Source of the DNA: Chrysoporthe austroafricana
Taxonomy: Eukaryota > Ascomycota > Sordariomycetes > Diaporthales > Cryphonectriaceae
Length of the DNA: 64,000 nucleotides
Assembly (NCBI GenBank): GCA_001051155.2
Contig: JYIP02000003.1
Coordinates: 1,612,001-1,676,000, forward strand
Direction of reading: 5' to 3'
The notes under the pieces are model-generated. The model was not told the DNA's origin. It ran no database searches and saw only the letters and a list, made by a program, of their open reading frames with translations. This document shows positions 44,715-54,339 of this stretch, piece after piece; position 1 is the first letter of the stretch, and each line of letters begins with the position of its first letter. The translations under genes were made by a program, and so were the position numbers.

Positions 44715-45460
44715 GACAAGAGCGCTGAGGTACCGCCGTAGATAAGACTGGTAGTCTATTTAAATAAAAGTTTAATGAGACGCCGACGTCTGCCAATTGA
44801 TCAATGATACCGCCTAAGCCCCCCCCCTCACACGGGGGGGTATTACATAGGTCACTGGTATATGCCGATTCCCTCAGACCACACTTTCCCATATCTGAAA
44901 TGGCACGTAGTCTGACTGATCTACAAGATCGAAATCGGCACGATGACCTGCAGGAACCCACCCCGGGGCCGAGTTGCCCCCCCCCCCCATCCACCTGTAC
45001 TGTGACGCTCCCAAAGCCAGAGCCAAGAAGCAGCCGTTCGCTTCCTGCCTCGATGCCTCGATGCCGAAACAGCGGTTCACATCGTCATCGTTTGCCTGAG
45101 CCTTGGCGACGAGATCCGAACCTGTAGTGACTTCACTGTGATGCTGTGTGATTGGGAGCGGGCCGTGCATGGGACGCATGCTGCTGATGGACGGTGACGT
45201 CGCCATTACGATTGAGCGTACATGCAGGCAGGAGGCCGACGGGACAGCAACAGCGCGGTATAAGATATGGCGTCTTGTTTTCTGCTGGTCAAGGTGTGTC
45301 ACCGCGGTGCTCAGCCAAGTGTTAGAAAGAAAGACTCACTCTAGGGTCAGCAGGACGCAGCCATCGACAACCTAGCGCTCGTTCACCCGTCTCCAGCGGG
45401 CTCTCTGACATTCTCTGGAACTCCAAGCGCGAGGATAGTGAGTGATACGGGACGGTCGAG
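44715..45460. other. Spacer with homopolymer hairpin, no gene
   Basis: This 0.75-kb spacer between two plus-strand genes has C-rich tracts at 44819-44827 and 44976-44988. No coding frame is supported. Confidence 0.4.
44819..44840. repeat. C9-loop-G7 inverted repeat
   Basis: Nine C, the loop TCACAC and seven G form a perfect GC-only stem of seven pairs, about 105 bp after the phosphatase stop codon. It is in position to be in the 3' UTR. Function is unknown; it could stabilise or pause a transcript. Confidence 0.5.
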
Positions 45461-46062
45461 ATGCCTCCCCCGACCGCAACCTTGCCTCATATCGTGACCC
45501 GCGCCCTGCATGCCCGCCAGACGGTCACCGTGACCTCGACCGCCAGTTCCGACAGCTCGTCGTCCGGCTCGAACCTCAGCGGCGGCGCTATCGCGGGCAT
45601 CGTCATCGGATCGATAGCCGGGTTTCTGCTGCTCTGTACGTCTTTCTCTCTCGCACAAGCACACACCACACCACCACCATCATCACCACCGCCACCACTA
45701 CCACAACAACAGCAACCGGCCCGGCATCCTCCGGATCCTCCTCGCCCCAATATATCCCCTCTCGTCTCCCGCGTGGCGGCCACTGACGTGCTGCAGGGTG
45801 GATCGTCCGCTCCTTCTCCAACCTCGGTGCTCCGGCGCAGGAGCCCATCCGGGAGCCGGCCTGGTACGATGGTGTCGACGCTGCGAGGTCGCGGCGGCGG
45901 TCGCGGCGGCATAGCAGCAGCCACGGGCCCCGGCGGAGCGGGTCGTACTATGTCCAGGAGACGCACCCGCCTCGGCGGTCGAGGAGCAGGGAGATCAGGG
46001 TCGTGCAGCCTGTACATGCGGAGCCGAGGAGGCCGAGCAAGACCTACATCACGAGGGACTGA
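45461..46062 (+). CDS. Single-pass membrane protein with Arg-rich cytoplasmic tail
   Basis: Exons 45461-45635 and 45797-46062 around a 161-bp intron (GTACGT, acceptor CTGCAG) encode 146 residues. The outer part is Ser/Thr-rich (TVTVTSTASSDSSSSGSNLS). The transmembrane helix is GGAIAGIVIGSIAGFLLLWW, a glycine-zipper-like segment. It is completed by the splice (LLLW|W). The tail is basic, with Arg/Ser repeats (ARSRRRSRRHSSSHGPRRSG, then HPPRRSRSRE), and ends KTYITRD. This layout is common among fungal Ser-rich surface sensors and uncharacterised plasma-membrane proteins. No signal peptide is present; the helix would act as an anchor. The intron contains a run of CAC/ACC/CAA triplets. Confidence 0.78.
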
Positions 46063-47371
46063 GACACAGTCGCCCTGAGGTCTCAGGATGCCGTGGAGGG
46101 AGAAGCCTGCAAGGACGGCATGGCGAGCTGGATGGGAACGCCGTCGTAAGTGGCCAGCCCGAATAACCTGGCGGCATTTAAGGAGCCAGTGGGTGCCTAC
46201 GAATACTATAATAGGACTAGGGCTACCGACCGCCCGGAAACTCTGAAGCTGTGCGTCGAATTTCTTGGAACAAGGCGGCGGTGGTGAGACCTGGAAACTT
46301 TAATTTTTACGAATTGCTGCTCGAGTGCACTGGACTGTGCCGGGGTATATACGGCTGACAGACGGATACGAGAACTGCCCCAAGCCAAAAAGAAATAGGC
46401 TAGAGGAGCACTATTGCTGCCGCGCAGTTGACATGCATGAACCGGCGTTGTGCCAGGCTGAGCAAGCGGTGCTCTTGACATGTCCATCCAGTGCCTCCGT
46501 ATTCTTTCACGGGTCGTGCTTTGCTTCTGAACGTGAGACACTCATGGGTGTTATCCACATTGCGCCGTCATACTGCGGCCCGGTGTCTCTTTCTGCTGTG
46601 CCATCGTACCTATCTCCCTCATGCTCGCTCTCGTCCGCGCACACACCCTCTACGCCCTTCAGCACGAGACACGAAGACGGCAACGCCTTCCCAGGCACCC
46701 GAGGCTTTAGCGGTGACGCCAAGTTGTGCGCAATACCGCCGCACGCACCTGCAGCACTTCGAACGGCGCTCTAGAGCCCACCTGCCCCCCTCCTCGAGCC
46801 GTCCGGTTCAGATATTTCCCTGCAGGCTGGACTAGTGGGCGCCATCAGCTCTTCCAAACTTCCGACCGCAGCGCACCGCCGGGCCCCCCTTTTTCTTCTG
46901 TTCTCGGAGCCTGCGGCGTTTACCCGGTCTGCAGGGCCGTGGCTAAAAAGTTGACGGCGGCCCTATGTCAAGAGTCCCAAGGCTGTCTCTTTGCTTCTCC
47001 TGGTGGATGGTCTGCTCCATACGTGATTCGGCAGCCGACGACACTACCACCACCGCCACCACCACTACCACTACCAGCCCTACTAACACCCGAGGCCGTG
47101 CCTCGAAGCCAGCTGCTCAACAGTTGACAGCCAGCCACGTGGAGGGGAGAGCGCGCCTCGCGCCCGATGCGTCGCTGACGACGGGGCTGGGAGCAATCGC
47201 ACCGGTTCGGCCTCATACGTGACGGGGTGCGGGAAGGCCTGGACTGGGTGGGTTTCACTGCACAGGTCACACACCTCAGCCCCCCCTCCCCTTCACCGCC
47301 GAGGGGGGCCTACTCGCAGGCGCCGAGACGACAGGGCCCTCCGCGGGTTTCGCGACCAGCCGCCACCCCGC
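46063..47371. other. Spacer, no gene seen
   Basis: This 1.3-kb spacer includes a CCA/ACC-type triplet-rich patch at 47041-47075. Frames here are GC-driven and lack domains. The end is the Spherulin promoter; no TATA box is evident. Confidence 0.4.
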
Positions 47372-48439
47372 ATGCGTGGCTTGCTTGGCCTCGCCGCCCT
47401 CGCGGCGACGGCGCTCGCCAGGACCGAGGTGATGGTGCCGCTGTACGTGTACCCGGGCAACTCGACGTGGACGAACCCGGAGTGGCAGGCGGCGGTCGAC
47501 GCCATTCGCGCGAACCCGGGCCTGCACTTCTACATCATCATCAACCCCAACAACGGGCCCCTCAACACCTCGGACCCGTCGGGCTTCAACGAGGGGTACT
47601 GCAACGTCCACGGCGACGCCAACTACATCCCGCACGGGTGCAACCGCGACTGGACCACGCACCTCGCCGCGGTCAACGGGCTGCACAACGCGCAGACGCT
47701 GGGGTACGTGTGGACGGGCTACGGGGCGCGCCCGTCCGAGGACGTCCGGGCCGACGTCGCCGAGTGGGCGGCGTGGCAGTCGGCGCCGACGTGGACGGCG
47801 GGCGAGACGGCCAACATCAGCATCCACGGGCTGTGGTTCGACGAGATCGGCACCGGCGGCGGCAACTACTCAGCCTACGCGGACCTGATCAGCTACGCCA
47901 ACGCCACGTTCGGCGCCGGCGGCGGGGACGACCGGGGCCAGTACGCGGTGGTGCTCAACGCGGGCGCCGTGGCCAACGCCACCTACGAGGCGCAGCTCTT
48001 CGGGCTGGCGAGCGCCGTGGTCACCAGGGAGACGTGCTACACCTCGGACCCGGCGGCGGCCGGCGTCGCGTGGGACTGCCCGGAGCCGTACGCGCCCTTC
48101 GAGTACACCGCCCTGGCCCGCGGGAACGGGCTGCCGCACGACCCGGCATTCCTGCCGCAGGCGGTGGTCATCGTGCACCAGTTCGTCGACCCGCCCAACG
48201 CGACCATGGCGAGCCTGGAGCAGCAGATCCAGGGCGTGGTCGGGCTGGGCCTGCACAGCACGTACTTCACCAGCGGGAGCTGGCACAACACCACCATCTC
48301 GCCCGCGACGATCGGCAACGTGGGGAAGCTGCTGCGCGCGGCGAACGGGGCAGCGAGGGGCGCGGGCGGGTGGAACTGGGCGCCGTGGGTGCCGTGGGCG
48401 TGTGTCGCGTGGATGAACCTGAACCTGCAGTCTTACTAG
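47372..48439 (+). CDS. Secreted Spherulin-4 (GH135-type) protein
   Basis: The gene is a single exon of 355 residues. The signal peptide is MRGLLGLAALAATALA. The domain opens with VMVPLYVYPG and continues with LHFYIIINPNNGP, TLGYVWTGYGARP, IHGLWFDEIGTGGGNY and QAVVIVHQFVDPP, the conserved blocks of the Spherulin-4 family. That family includes Aspergillus Sph3 (GH135), which cuts galactosaminogalactan of the fungal exopolysaccharide. FDE in strand 4 is where the acidic active-site residue of this family lies; I infer glycoside hydrolase activity. Seven or more N-glycosylation sites are present. The open frame extends upstream without homology, so the ATG before RGLLGL is chosen. Extreme third-position GC usage also keeps two other frames open, which are artefacts. 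Confidence 0.88.
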   Translation: MRGLLGLAALAATALARTEVMVPLYVYPGNSTWTNPEWQAAVDAIRANPGLHFYIIINPNNGPLNTSDPSGFNEGYCNVHGDANYIPHGCNRDWTTHLAAVNGLHNAQTLGYVWTGYGARPSEDVRADVAEWAAWQSAPTWTAGETANISIHGLWFDEIGTGGGNYSAYADLISYANATFGAGGGDDRGQYAVVLNAGAVANATYEAQLFGLASAVVTRETCYTSDPAAAGVAWDCPEPYAPFEYTALARGNGLPHDPAFLPQAVVIVHQFVDPPNATMASLEQQIQGVVGLGLHSTYFTSGSWHNTTISPATIGNVGKLLRAANGAARGAGGWNWAPWVPWACVAWMNLNLQSY

Positions 48440-48813
48440 GCCGGCGCCCAGATGGAGATACCCTGTACATTGCGCTTTATTATCACTGATAATGTCTTCC
48501 TGCTAATGACACAATATTGACATCCCTCAGCTCAGGCTGCCCGGGTCGTAGCCCCAGTCCTGCCCGGCCAGGGAGAACACCCGCTCTGGGGCTGGCCAGG
48601 CACGCTGCACTGTGGGAGAACGAAGCCGCGTCAACTCTGGCACATAACACGTCTATCACAGGCCACGGGTGGTTGATTTGTCGCCCTTGTGTAGGGTCCT
48701 TGATCTCAGGGGTGTTCATTTATGGTATTGGTAGTGGTATCAAAGTATCTCCCGCCCGCCTCTCGACGTCCCCCTTCCTCATCACGGTCGTAGTCGTACA
48801 AGCTGGCTTTCCT
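48440..48813. other. 3' region between convergent genes
   Basis: This 374-bp spacer separates Spherulin from the CYSTM gene. No gene is seen. Confidence 0.4.
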
Positions 48814-49372
48814 CTAGTTGGCAGCAGCCTCGCCGCAGAGGAAGCAGTCCAGGCAGCAGCATGCCTCGGCGGCACAGCAGCAGCAGCAGAGCTATTCACG
48901 GGACACCGTCAGTCGTGCTTGTTCGCCGCCCGAAGGGTGGTAGATGGGGCGTTTCACTCACGTCCTCGATGCAGCCACCGCCACGCAGGGACATCGACAT
49001 GGGCTCCTCGGCTTTCTGCGACGCGGGAAACGGTCAGCATGGGGTGTTCTTGCAGGTTGATCTGGTGTGCCTCTGGCGGCGACATCGTCGCGCGAGCCCG
49101 TCACCGTCCGTCCGCGGCGGCTAGCCTACGTGGCCCGGCGGCGAGGCGAGGCGTGGCGGACAGGCCAGCGGAGGGTCTGGGCGCGCCAAGGTCTCGACAA
49201 GACCGCCAAGGCGGCTCTAGCGACCTTGGCCAAGACGACCGGCGATGGGGACACGGTGTGCACCCGGGGAAGGGGATCAATTGGCGGTGGATTGGGTGCT
49301 TACAGGCTGCTCGGTGGCCATGGGCGGCTGGGCGGCCATGTTGGGCTGCATCTCCATCGACTCGGCAGGCAT
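48814..49372 (-). CDS. CYSTM small cysteine-rich membrane protein, 66 residues
   Basis: Three tiny exons, 49304-49372 (23 codons), 48962-49015 (18 codons) and 48814-48891 (25 codons plus stop), all in phase 0. Introns are 49016-49303 (GTAAGC, branch ATGCTGAC, CGCAG) and 48892-48961 (GTGAGT...ATAG). The N-terminus is Met/Gln/Pro-rich (MPAESMEMQPNMAAQPPMAT). Then comes PMSMSLRGGGCIED and a C-terminal run of cysteines LCCCCCAAEACCCLDCFLCG, the CYSTM signature. CYSTM proteins are tail-anchored or palmitoylated peripheral membrane proteins linked to stress tolerance in plants and fungi. No exon is long enough to appear as a sizeable open frame. The Gly-Gly-Gly before the Cys run and the splice phases are as in fungal members. 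Confidence 0.85.
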
Positions 49373-52143
49373 TTTGGTGGATTGGTTTTGTTTGGTGTTG
49401 GTGGTGAGGGAAATGAGGGAGGGTATCGATCAATGAGAGTCGGGAGGGAAAATCAGCTTGTCTGTCCGTCACCGCAGGAAGTAGGGTGCTGCTTTATCTA
49501 GGGCGAGAAAAAGGGGGGAGAAGGGAATCGCTATTTAAGTGCTGCCAGGAACAAAGCAGACCGCAGTGACTGAGTGGCTTTGAGAATGTGATGCAGCAGG
49601 CACGCGCAGGGTCCAGGTACAGGTGGAGGTACCGCAGTACAGGGCCGCAGGGTGTTGCTGGGGTCCTGGGGCGTGCTGGGGTCCGCCGGGGCCCTCTGGG
49701 GCCCACTGGGTTTCAGCTGCGCCCCAGCGGCACCGCGGCCTGTGATTGGGCAGAGCTGAGCACAACGGCAGAGGGCCTTGGCGGCGGCGGCTGTCACCGA
49801 TGCTGGCCCGACATCTGCAGATGTACGATGCAGGGCGCATGTTGCATTACGCGGACACAAGCAGCGCCGCACCGCCAGTACCGTACCTAAGTAAGTACGT
49901 CCGTACCATCCAGCCCGCAGCGTGCGAGCGAAGCTGCTGTGGTAAGGACATACGCGTATTTTTAGCCGCAAACACAGCCCTGCAGCAGGGCTGTGTTGGT
50001 GTATCACCCACCGCTACGGTAACGTCCGTTCACTGTTCGGCTCACAGCCAACGAGCTCTAGCTGATGTCCACGACGACCCCACGCCACCGGCCGTCGCTT
50101 GCATAGTACCATAGAAATTGCATAGCACTGTGGATGGGCGATGATGGGTGGGCTGGCGAGTGACTGTGCGCCTGTCCACGGATTGGCTGCCGGCGCTGGC
50201 CCCTGGCGCTGGCCCTGACCACCGCCGGCGGGCGGCCTCATCGACTCGACCCGCCCGCACTGCACCCTCGTCCGCGCCTTGCTGGCCTCTGTTGGCTGCA
50301 CGTTCGTTCGGATTCGGGTTGTGCAGGCGCTTGCTTGCACGTCAATTTCCCGAGTCCTCGCCCTTGCTGCTGGTTCCGCCCGCCCTCCTCTCTCTCCCAT
50401 GCCCACGATGTCCCCGGAAGCTTATTTCTAACCTACGCCGGCGGGCACGTCCCTCTTGGTCGGGTGTAATCCGTACTGAGTAAGAGCTCGCCGGCGGTTT
50501 GGAATCACCCGCCTTCTGCCTCGCCCGCTTCCTATCATCTCGCTCCCTGGGTGACAGCCCTGAGCACCTGGAATGCGGGCTCCACCCTGTGCAGTGCTGG
50601 ATATGTTATGCTGATCGCTCGCTCGCTCTGGCCTGATTCTCTCTCTGCTGTCGGCACGGGGCCTTCTCGTCCCAACTACCGACCCCAACGTTTCAGACCG
50701 CCAGTGTTAGATTGGGATGGTCAGGCCAGCGCCGCAGGTCCTGCGGGCTGCGTCCCTTTCCTGCCGTGCCTGCGACCTCGTCCTCGGAGATCCTGCGCTC
50801 CTTCGCGGATCTTCCCACGGCTGTCAGCTTGTGGACCGCCTCCCGAGATTGGGATTTCCCTGCGCACGACGAGCCGCATTTCATGCCAGGTCGAGTGATC
50901 GAGAGAATCTGCCACTCGTGCTTGATTGTTGCCATCCCCCGAGGTTGCGCTGCCCCTACAGGGTGGAATAAGGACGCGGTAGGAAGGCGGTCAAGCAGGG
51001 CCGGCGAGGTGCTTACCTCAGCCAGGCGCTTAACTCAACGTCGTCCGACCATGACCTCCCACGTTCACATAACAAGCTTGAGAATTTGGATCAACACAAT
51101 AGTATCGTGGTCTTGATTCGATAGCTGTTGCTGCCGGCCCCATCGCCGCTCTGGGGTTTGCCACACGGAGACATCTCACCCAATGTCCCATAATAGAAGA
51201 AAGAAAGAAAGAAAAAAAAATTCCCCTTCTTCCCTTGTTGTAATATTGCACTTGCAATATTGATTATTATAGTTTTGAAAGATTGTTGATCCTGCGGATG
51301 AACTGGGTTATGAGACAGACTCACATCTCACATCGCAAGGCGAGTTGCTGATGGCCTCAGAGACGCGGAAATCGTAAAGTTCCATGAGGTAGGAGACCTC
51401 CTGCGGCACATTAATCGCATCCAACTCGCGCGGAAGTAATATGTCCTGGAAGGGTGGTCATCGAGTGGGCTTTCACTAATTGGAGAACAAGACCGTACTG
51501 TATAGAATCAAGCACTATGAATTCACTTATACCTAAGAGTGAATTAATATCAAACAGACCTACGTGGATCAGAAGCGATGGTCATCTGTGGTTTTCTGTT
51601 GCAGGTGTGGCAAGGCGTGTGTATGAGAGGCTCTAGTATCTGTGGGCAGTCAGGTCACATCATGTCGGCCTATTCATTGCTATTGAAGGATCAATACTGA
51701 AGTTGGTTGTGGTAACATAAACTTGTGAATCATCAGTACCCAGCTACATGACCGCATCTAGAAGTTCTGCCCACTACGCGCAGAATTTCGAGAGTCTGTC
51801 GTAACGTGCTTCGTGGACCGCCATATGCATCAGGCTTCTTTATTAAATTAACTAAGGGTCGGCCGTTAGAAATTGTGAGGATGGGCTTTCTGGTATTGTC
51901 CTTCGTAATTAAATTTGTCAAATAAAAATATGGCCGCCATTGAGCTTCCTGCGCAACTATTGTTGCAAAATACACTTTATTTTCCAGCTTCAAGCTCAAC
52001 CCGAACTCCACTTTATAATCTCCCAACGCAATCGTAAACTCAACGCCATTCCCCGAACGAGACTTATTTCTTCATTTCGTCCCGCGATAAGACAGTGACT
52101 CCCTCTGCAACCGTTCTCACCTATCAACCCATTCACAACCACT
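49373..52143. other. 2.8-kb stretch without a recognisable gene
   Basis: This is the longest gap in the window. The left part (49,400-50,900) is GC-rich with many overlapping spurious frames; the right part (51,200-52,100) is more AT-rich with an A/AAAG-rich tract at 51197-51218. I found no domain, no splice-linked exons and no RNA gene. It could hold a non-coding transcript or a fast-evolving gene. Confidence 0.4.
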
Positions 52144-53634
52144 ATGGAGTCTGCCGTCATCTCCCAGCGGCAGGCCGCCTACAACGTCGCCTTTATCCTA
52201 CCTGACGACGAGATCTTCGCCGGCGTATACCTCCCTCCCGGCCATGACACTCTCCCTGCCTCGCAGCAGACTAAGTTCAGTGACGCGCTGGGCTGGCTGC
52301 GGAGCTCTTTCAAGCTCAACCTCACACGGGAGATCCCCAACGAGGAGAGTCACAAGTTCACCTGGGCTCTCATGCCTCGCCACGGCATCCTGCACAAGAT
52401 GGCCAGATTCGGTGACGCAAAGGGCGGGTCTCCGCGCGGCGTTCGGGAGAAGCTGTCAATGGACCTGCCCTTACAGAAGGGCCGGTATTACCTCGTTCAG
52501 CACGCAGTAGACTGCAGCAAGGGGATTGATTTCGATGGCACATATCGGGGAGGCTGGGATCATATCGATAGTACGTCATCTCTCACTCTGTAGGCGCCTA
52601 TGTCGTCCATCTCTCACCCCTATCACTACCTTCACACTAGCCTACGCTCCATCTCCTCGGTGCGTCCGAGACCGCTGACCTCGCTCCGCCGCAGCCGAGT
52701 GCACCGTCCAAGTCATCTCCGCAACGCCAAACCCACCCAAAGACTACCGCCCCTGGGTCCCAACGAGTCCACCAACCTACGATATCGACGAGGACGGCGC
52801 GGTCACGAGCACCGTCACCTACTGCTCCGGCAGCATCGTGCCCGACGGCGTCTCCGACGCCAAGACTATCATGAACCAGTTCCACCGCCAGCGTGTCAAC
52901 ACGTACTGCGCGATGACCGGCGCGGGTATTCATGAGCGCGGCATCAGGGAGCCCGTCTCGTTCTGGGTGGACCCCGCTGTCACGGTCAGCCACATCGTTC
53001 CACCCGTGGCCTACGATGTCTACCCCATCAACGGCAATGAGGATAGCGAGGCGGGGGCGGACGACGGGTTCACGGCGGCCGACCGGTGGGATATGACGTG
53101 GGACCCTGCATTTAACGGGATCGTCTTGCTGGCTCACCATGCGGCGCTGTGGAAGGCGCGCTTTGTCGCCATCGAGCCGGAGTCTCTGGCCATCCACGTT
53201 TTCGCCCCCTGCAAGTTTTTCCTCGACCCATTTTTTTCGAAGATCCGCTAGCAAGCGTGGCTGCTAACTTCTAACGACGTCTAGACGACACCCTCAACCC
53301 CTACCACGGCAAGAAAGCCAACTTCCCCCGCAACAAGGTTCCCGACATTGAGGCACTTCGGTGGCACTGGCGTATGTGTGTGTACGAGAATATGGTGGCG
53401 GTGGTCGGAAGGGCCAAAGAGGCGCAGAAGAAAGCCAAGGAGCTTGCCGTGGAGGGGCAGCAATTGACGCCTCCCGCTTCCGTGGACGGCGATGTTGAGG
53501 CGATGAATACGTCAAGTGAGACAGCTGAGACCGGCAGCATACCTAAGGATACTGAGAAGCGCAAGAGGAACAGCGGCGAGGGCTTCGAGGGCGAGCAGGG
53601 ACCTCACAAGAAGGCGAAGGTTGGTGAGGCATAG
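52144..53634 (+). CDS. HNH-nuclease domain protein (intact paralogue)
   Basis: Exons 52144-52570, 52695-53210 and 53285-53634 join in frame, giving 430 residues. Intron 1 is 52571-52694 (GTACGT...CGCAG). Intron 2 is 53211-53284 and uses a GC-AG pair: donor GCAAGT, branch TGCTAAC, acceptor TCTAG. It joins HVFAP to YDDTLNPYHG. No GT donor there gives an open frame. The N-terminal part (QRQAAYNVAFILPDDEIFAG, LSMDLPLQKGRYYLVQHAVD) is a conserved fungal extension. The HNH core has His242 in VSHIVPP, Asn283 in AFNGIV, and His290/291 in LLAHHAALWKARFVAIEP. The C-terminus has KRKR and KKAK, likely nuclear signals. Fungal HNH genes of this family are multicopy and their role is unknown. It is convergent with a broken paralogue. 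Confidence 0.83.
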
Positions 53635-54339
53635 GACACAAATAATTTATGATGGTGGGACTAGATGACGCCTTCGGTTTTTGTTTCTTTCGAATAATAT
53701 CAGTCCCCGACATGAAGCTTCGATCATAATGGAATGAGCAGGATGAATGATACAGCTTGGACATGAGCGGTTTGTTGCATTGAAAGTTACTTTGATAGAC
53801 CTGGGATCTGCGATCAAAGGCCTCAGAGGAATTTGAGGTACAGAGCTCTCATACACCAAGGGCAGGAAGCCCATGTCTGTAATGGGGTGTGGAAAGGGTC
53901 ATTCACGAACGTTTTAAACAGAGCAATGAGTTACGAATAAGCTAAAAGCATGTGCGAGATGCGGTAGATATGCAGCATGGAATACAGCAGGCTCATATCA
54001 AATGCTCGGTTGCACAACCTCGATTTGCTCAAGAAATTTCATCATTAAAAAGCAACGCGTTCTTTGGATGGTAATCTGAGCTGACGGATGAATATGCAAT
54101 CTGTCTCTCTGTTTTTCCCACGCCGAAACCTTCCAAGCCCGGGCGGCTCTTGTGACCTTGATGAGCAGTTCACAGTTCTAAGCTCACTCCTTCAAAACTT
54201 CGACTACAATATACTCTTCCCTTTTCCTCAAGTGAGTCTTCAATATCGAGGGCGCAGAATCTTGCTTGTGGACCGAATGGATGGCCGACATCCCGATTTT
54301 GCAGACTTGGGCGTCTCATTGATCATATCCTTCTCGAAA
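53635..54339 (-). pseudogene. Decayed kinase C-lobe downstream of the second HNH gene
   Basis: Continuing the minus strand past the stop at 54340, a kinase-like order survives faintly. SAIHSVHKQD stands where a catalytic-loop H-x-D would be expected, followed by EEYIVVEVLKE where the family has a VxDFE motif. The frame is broken by several stops. This looks like the end of the kinase-like domain after loss of constraint. The rest of the interval (53635-54060) shows nothing. Confidence 0.45.

Noticed and set aside
45487..46017. 176-codon minus frame over the membrane-protein gene
   Set aside because: Antisense to two supported exons; Arg/Pro-rich by composition.
47227..48489. 420-codon plus frame over the Spherulin gene
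   Set aside because: It is the +1 frame of a gene with extreme third-position GC; Arg/Gly-rich nonsense product.
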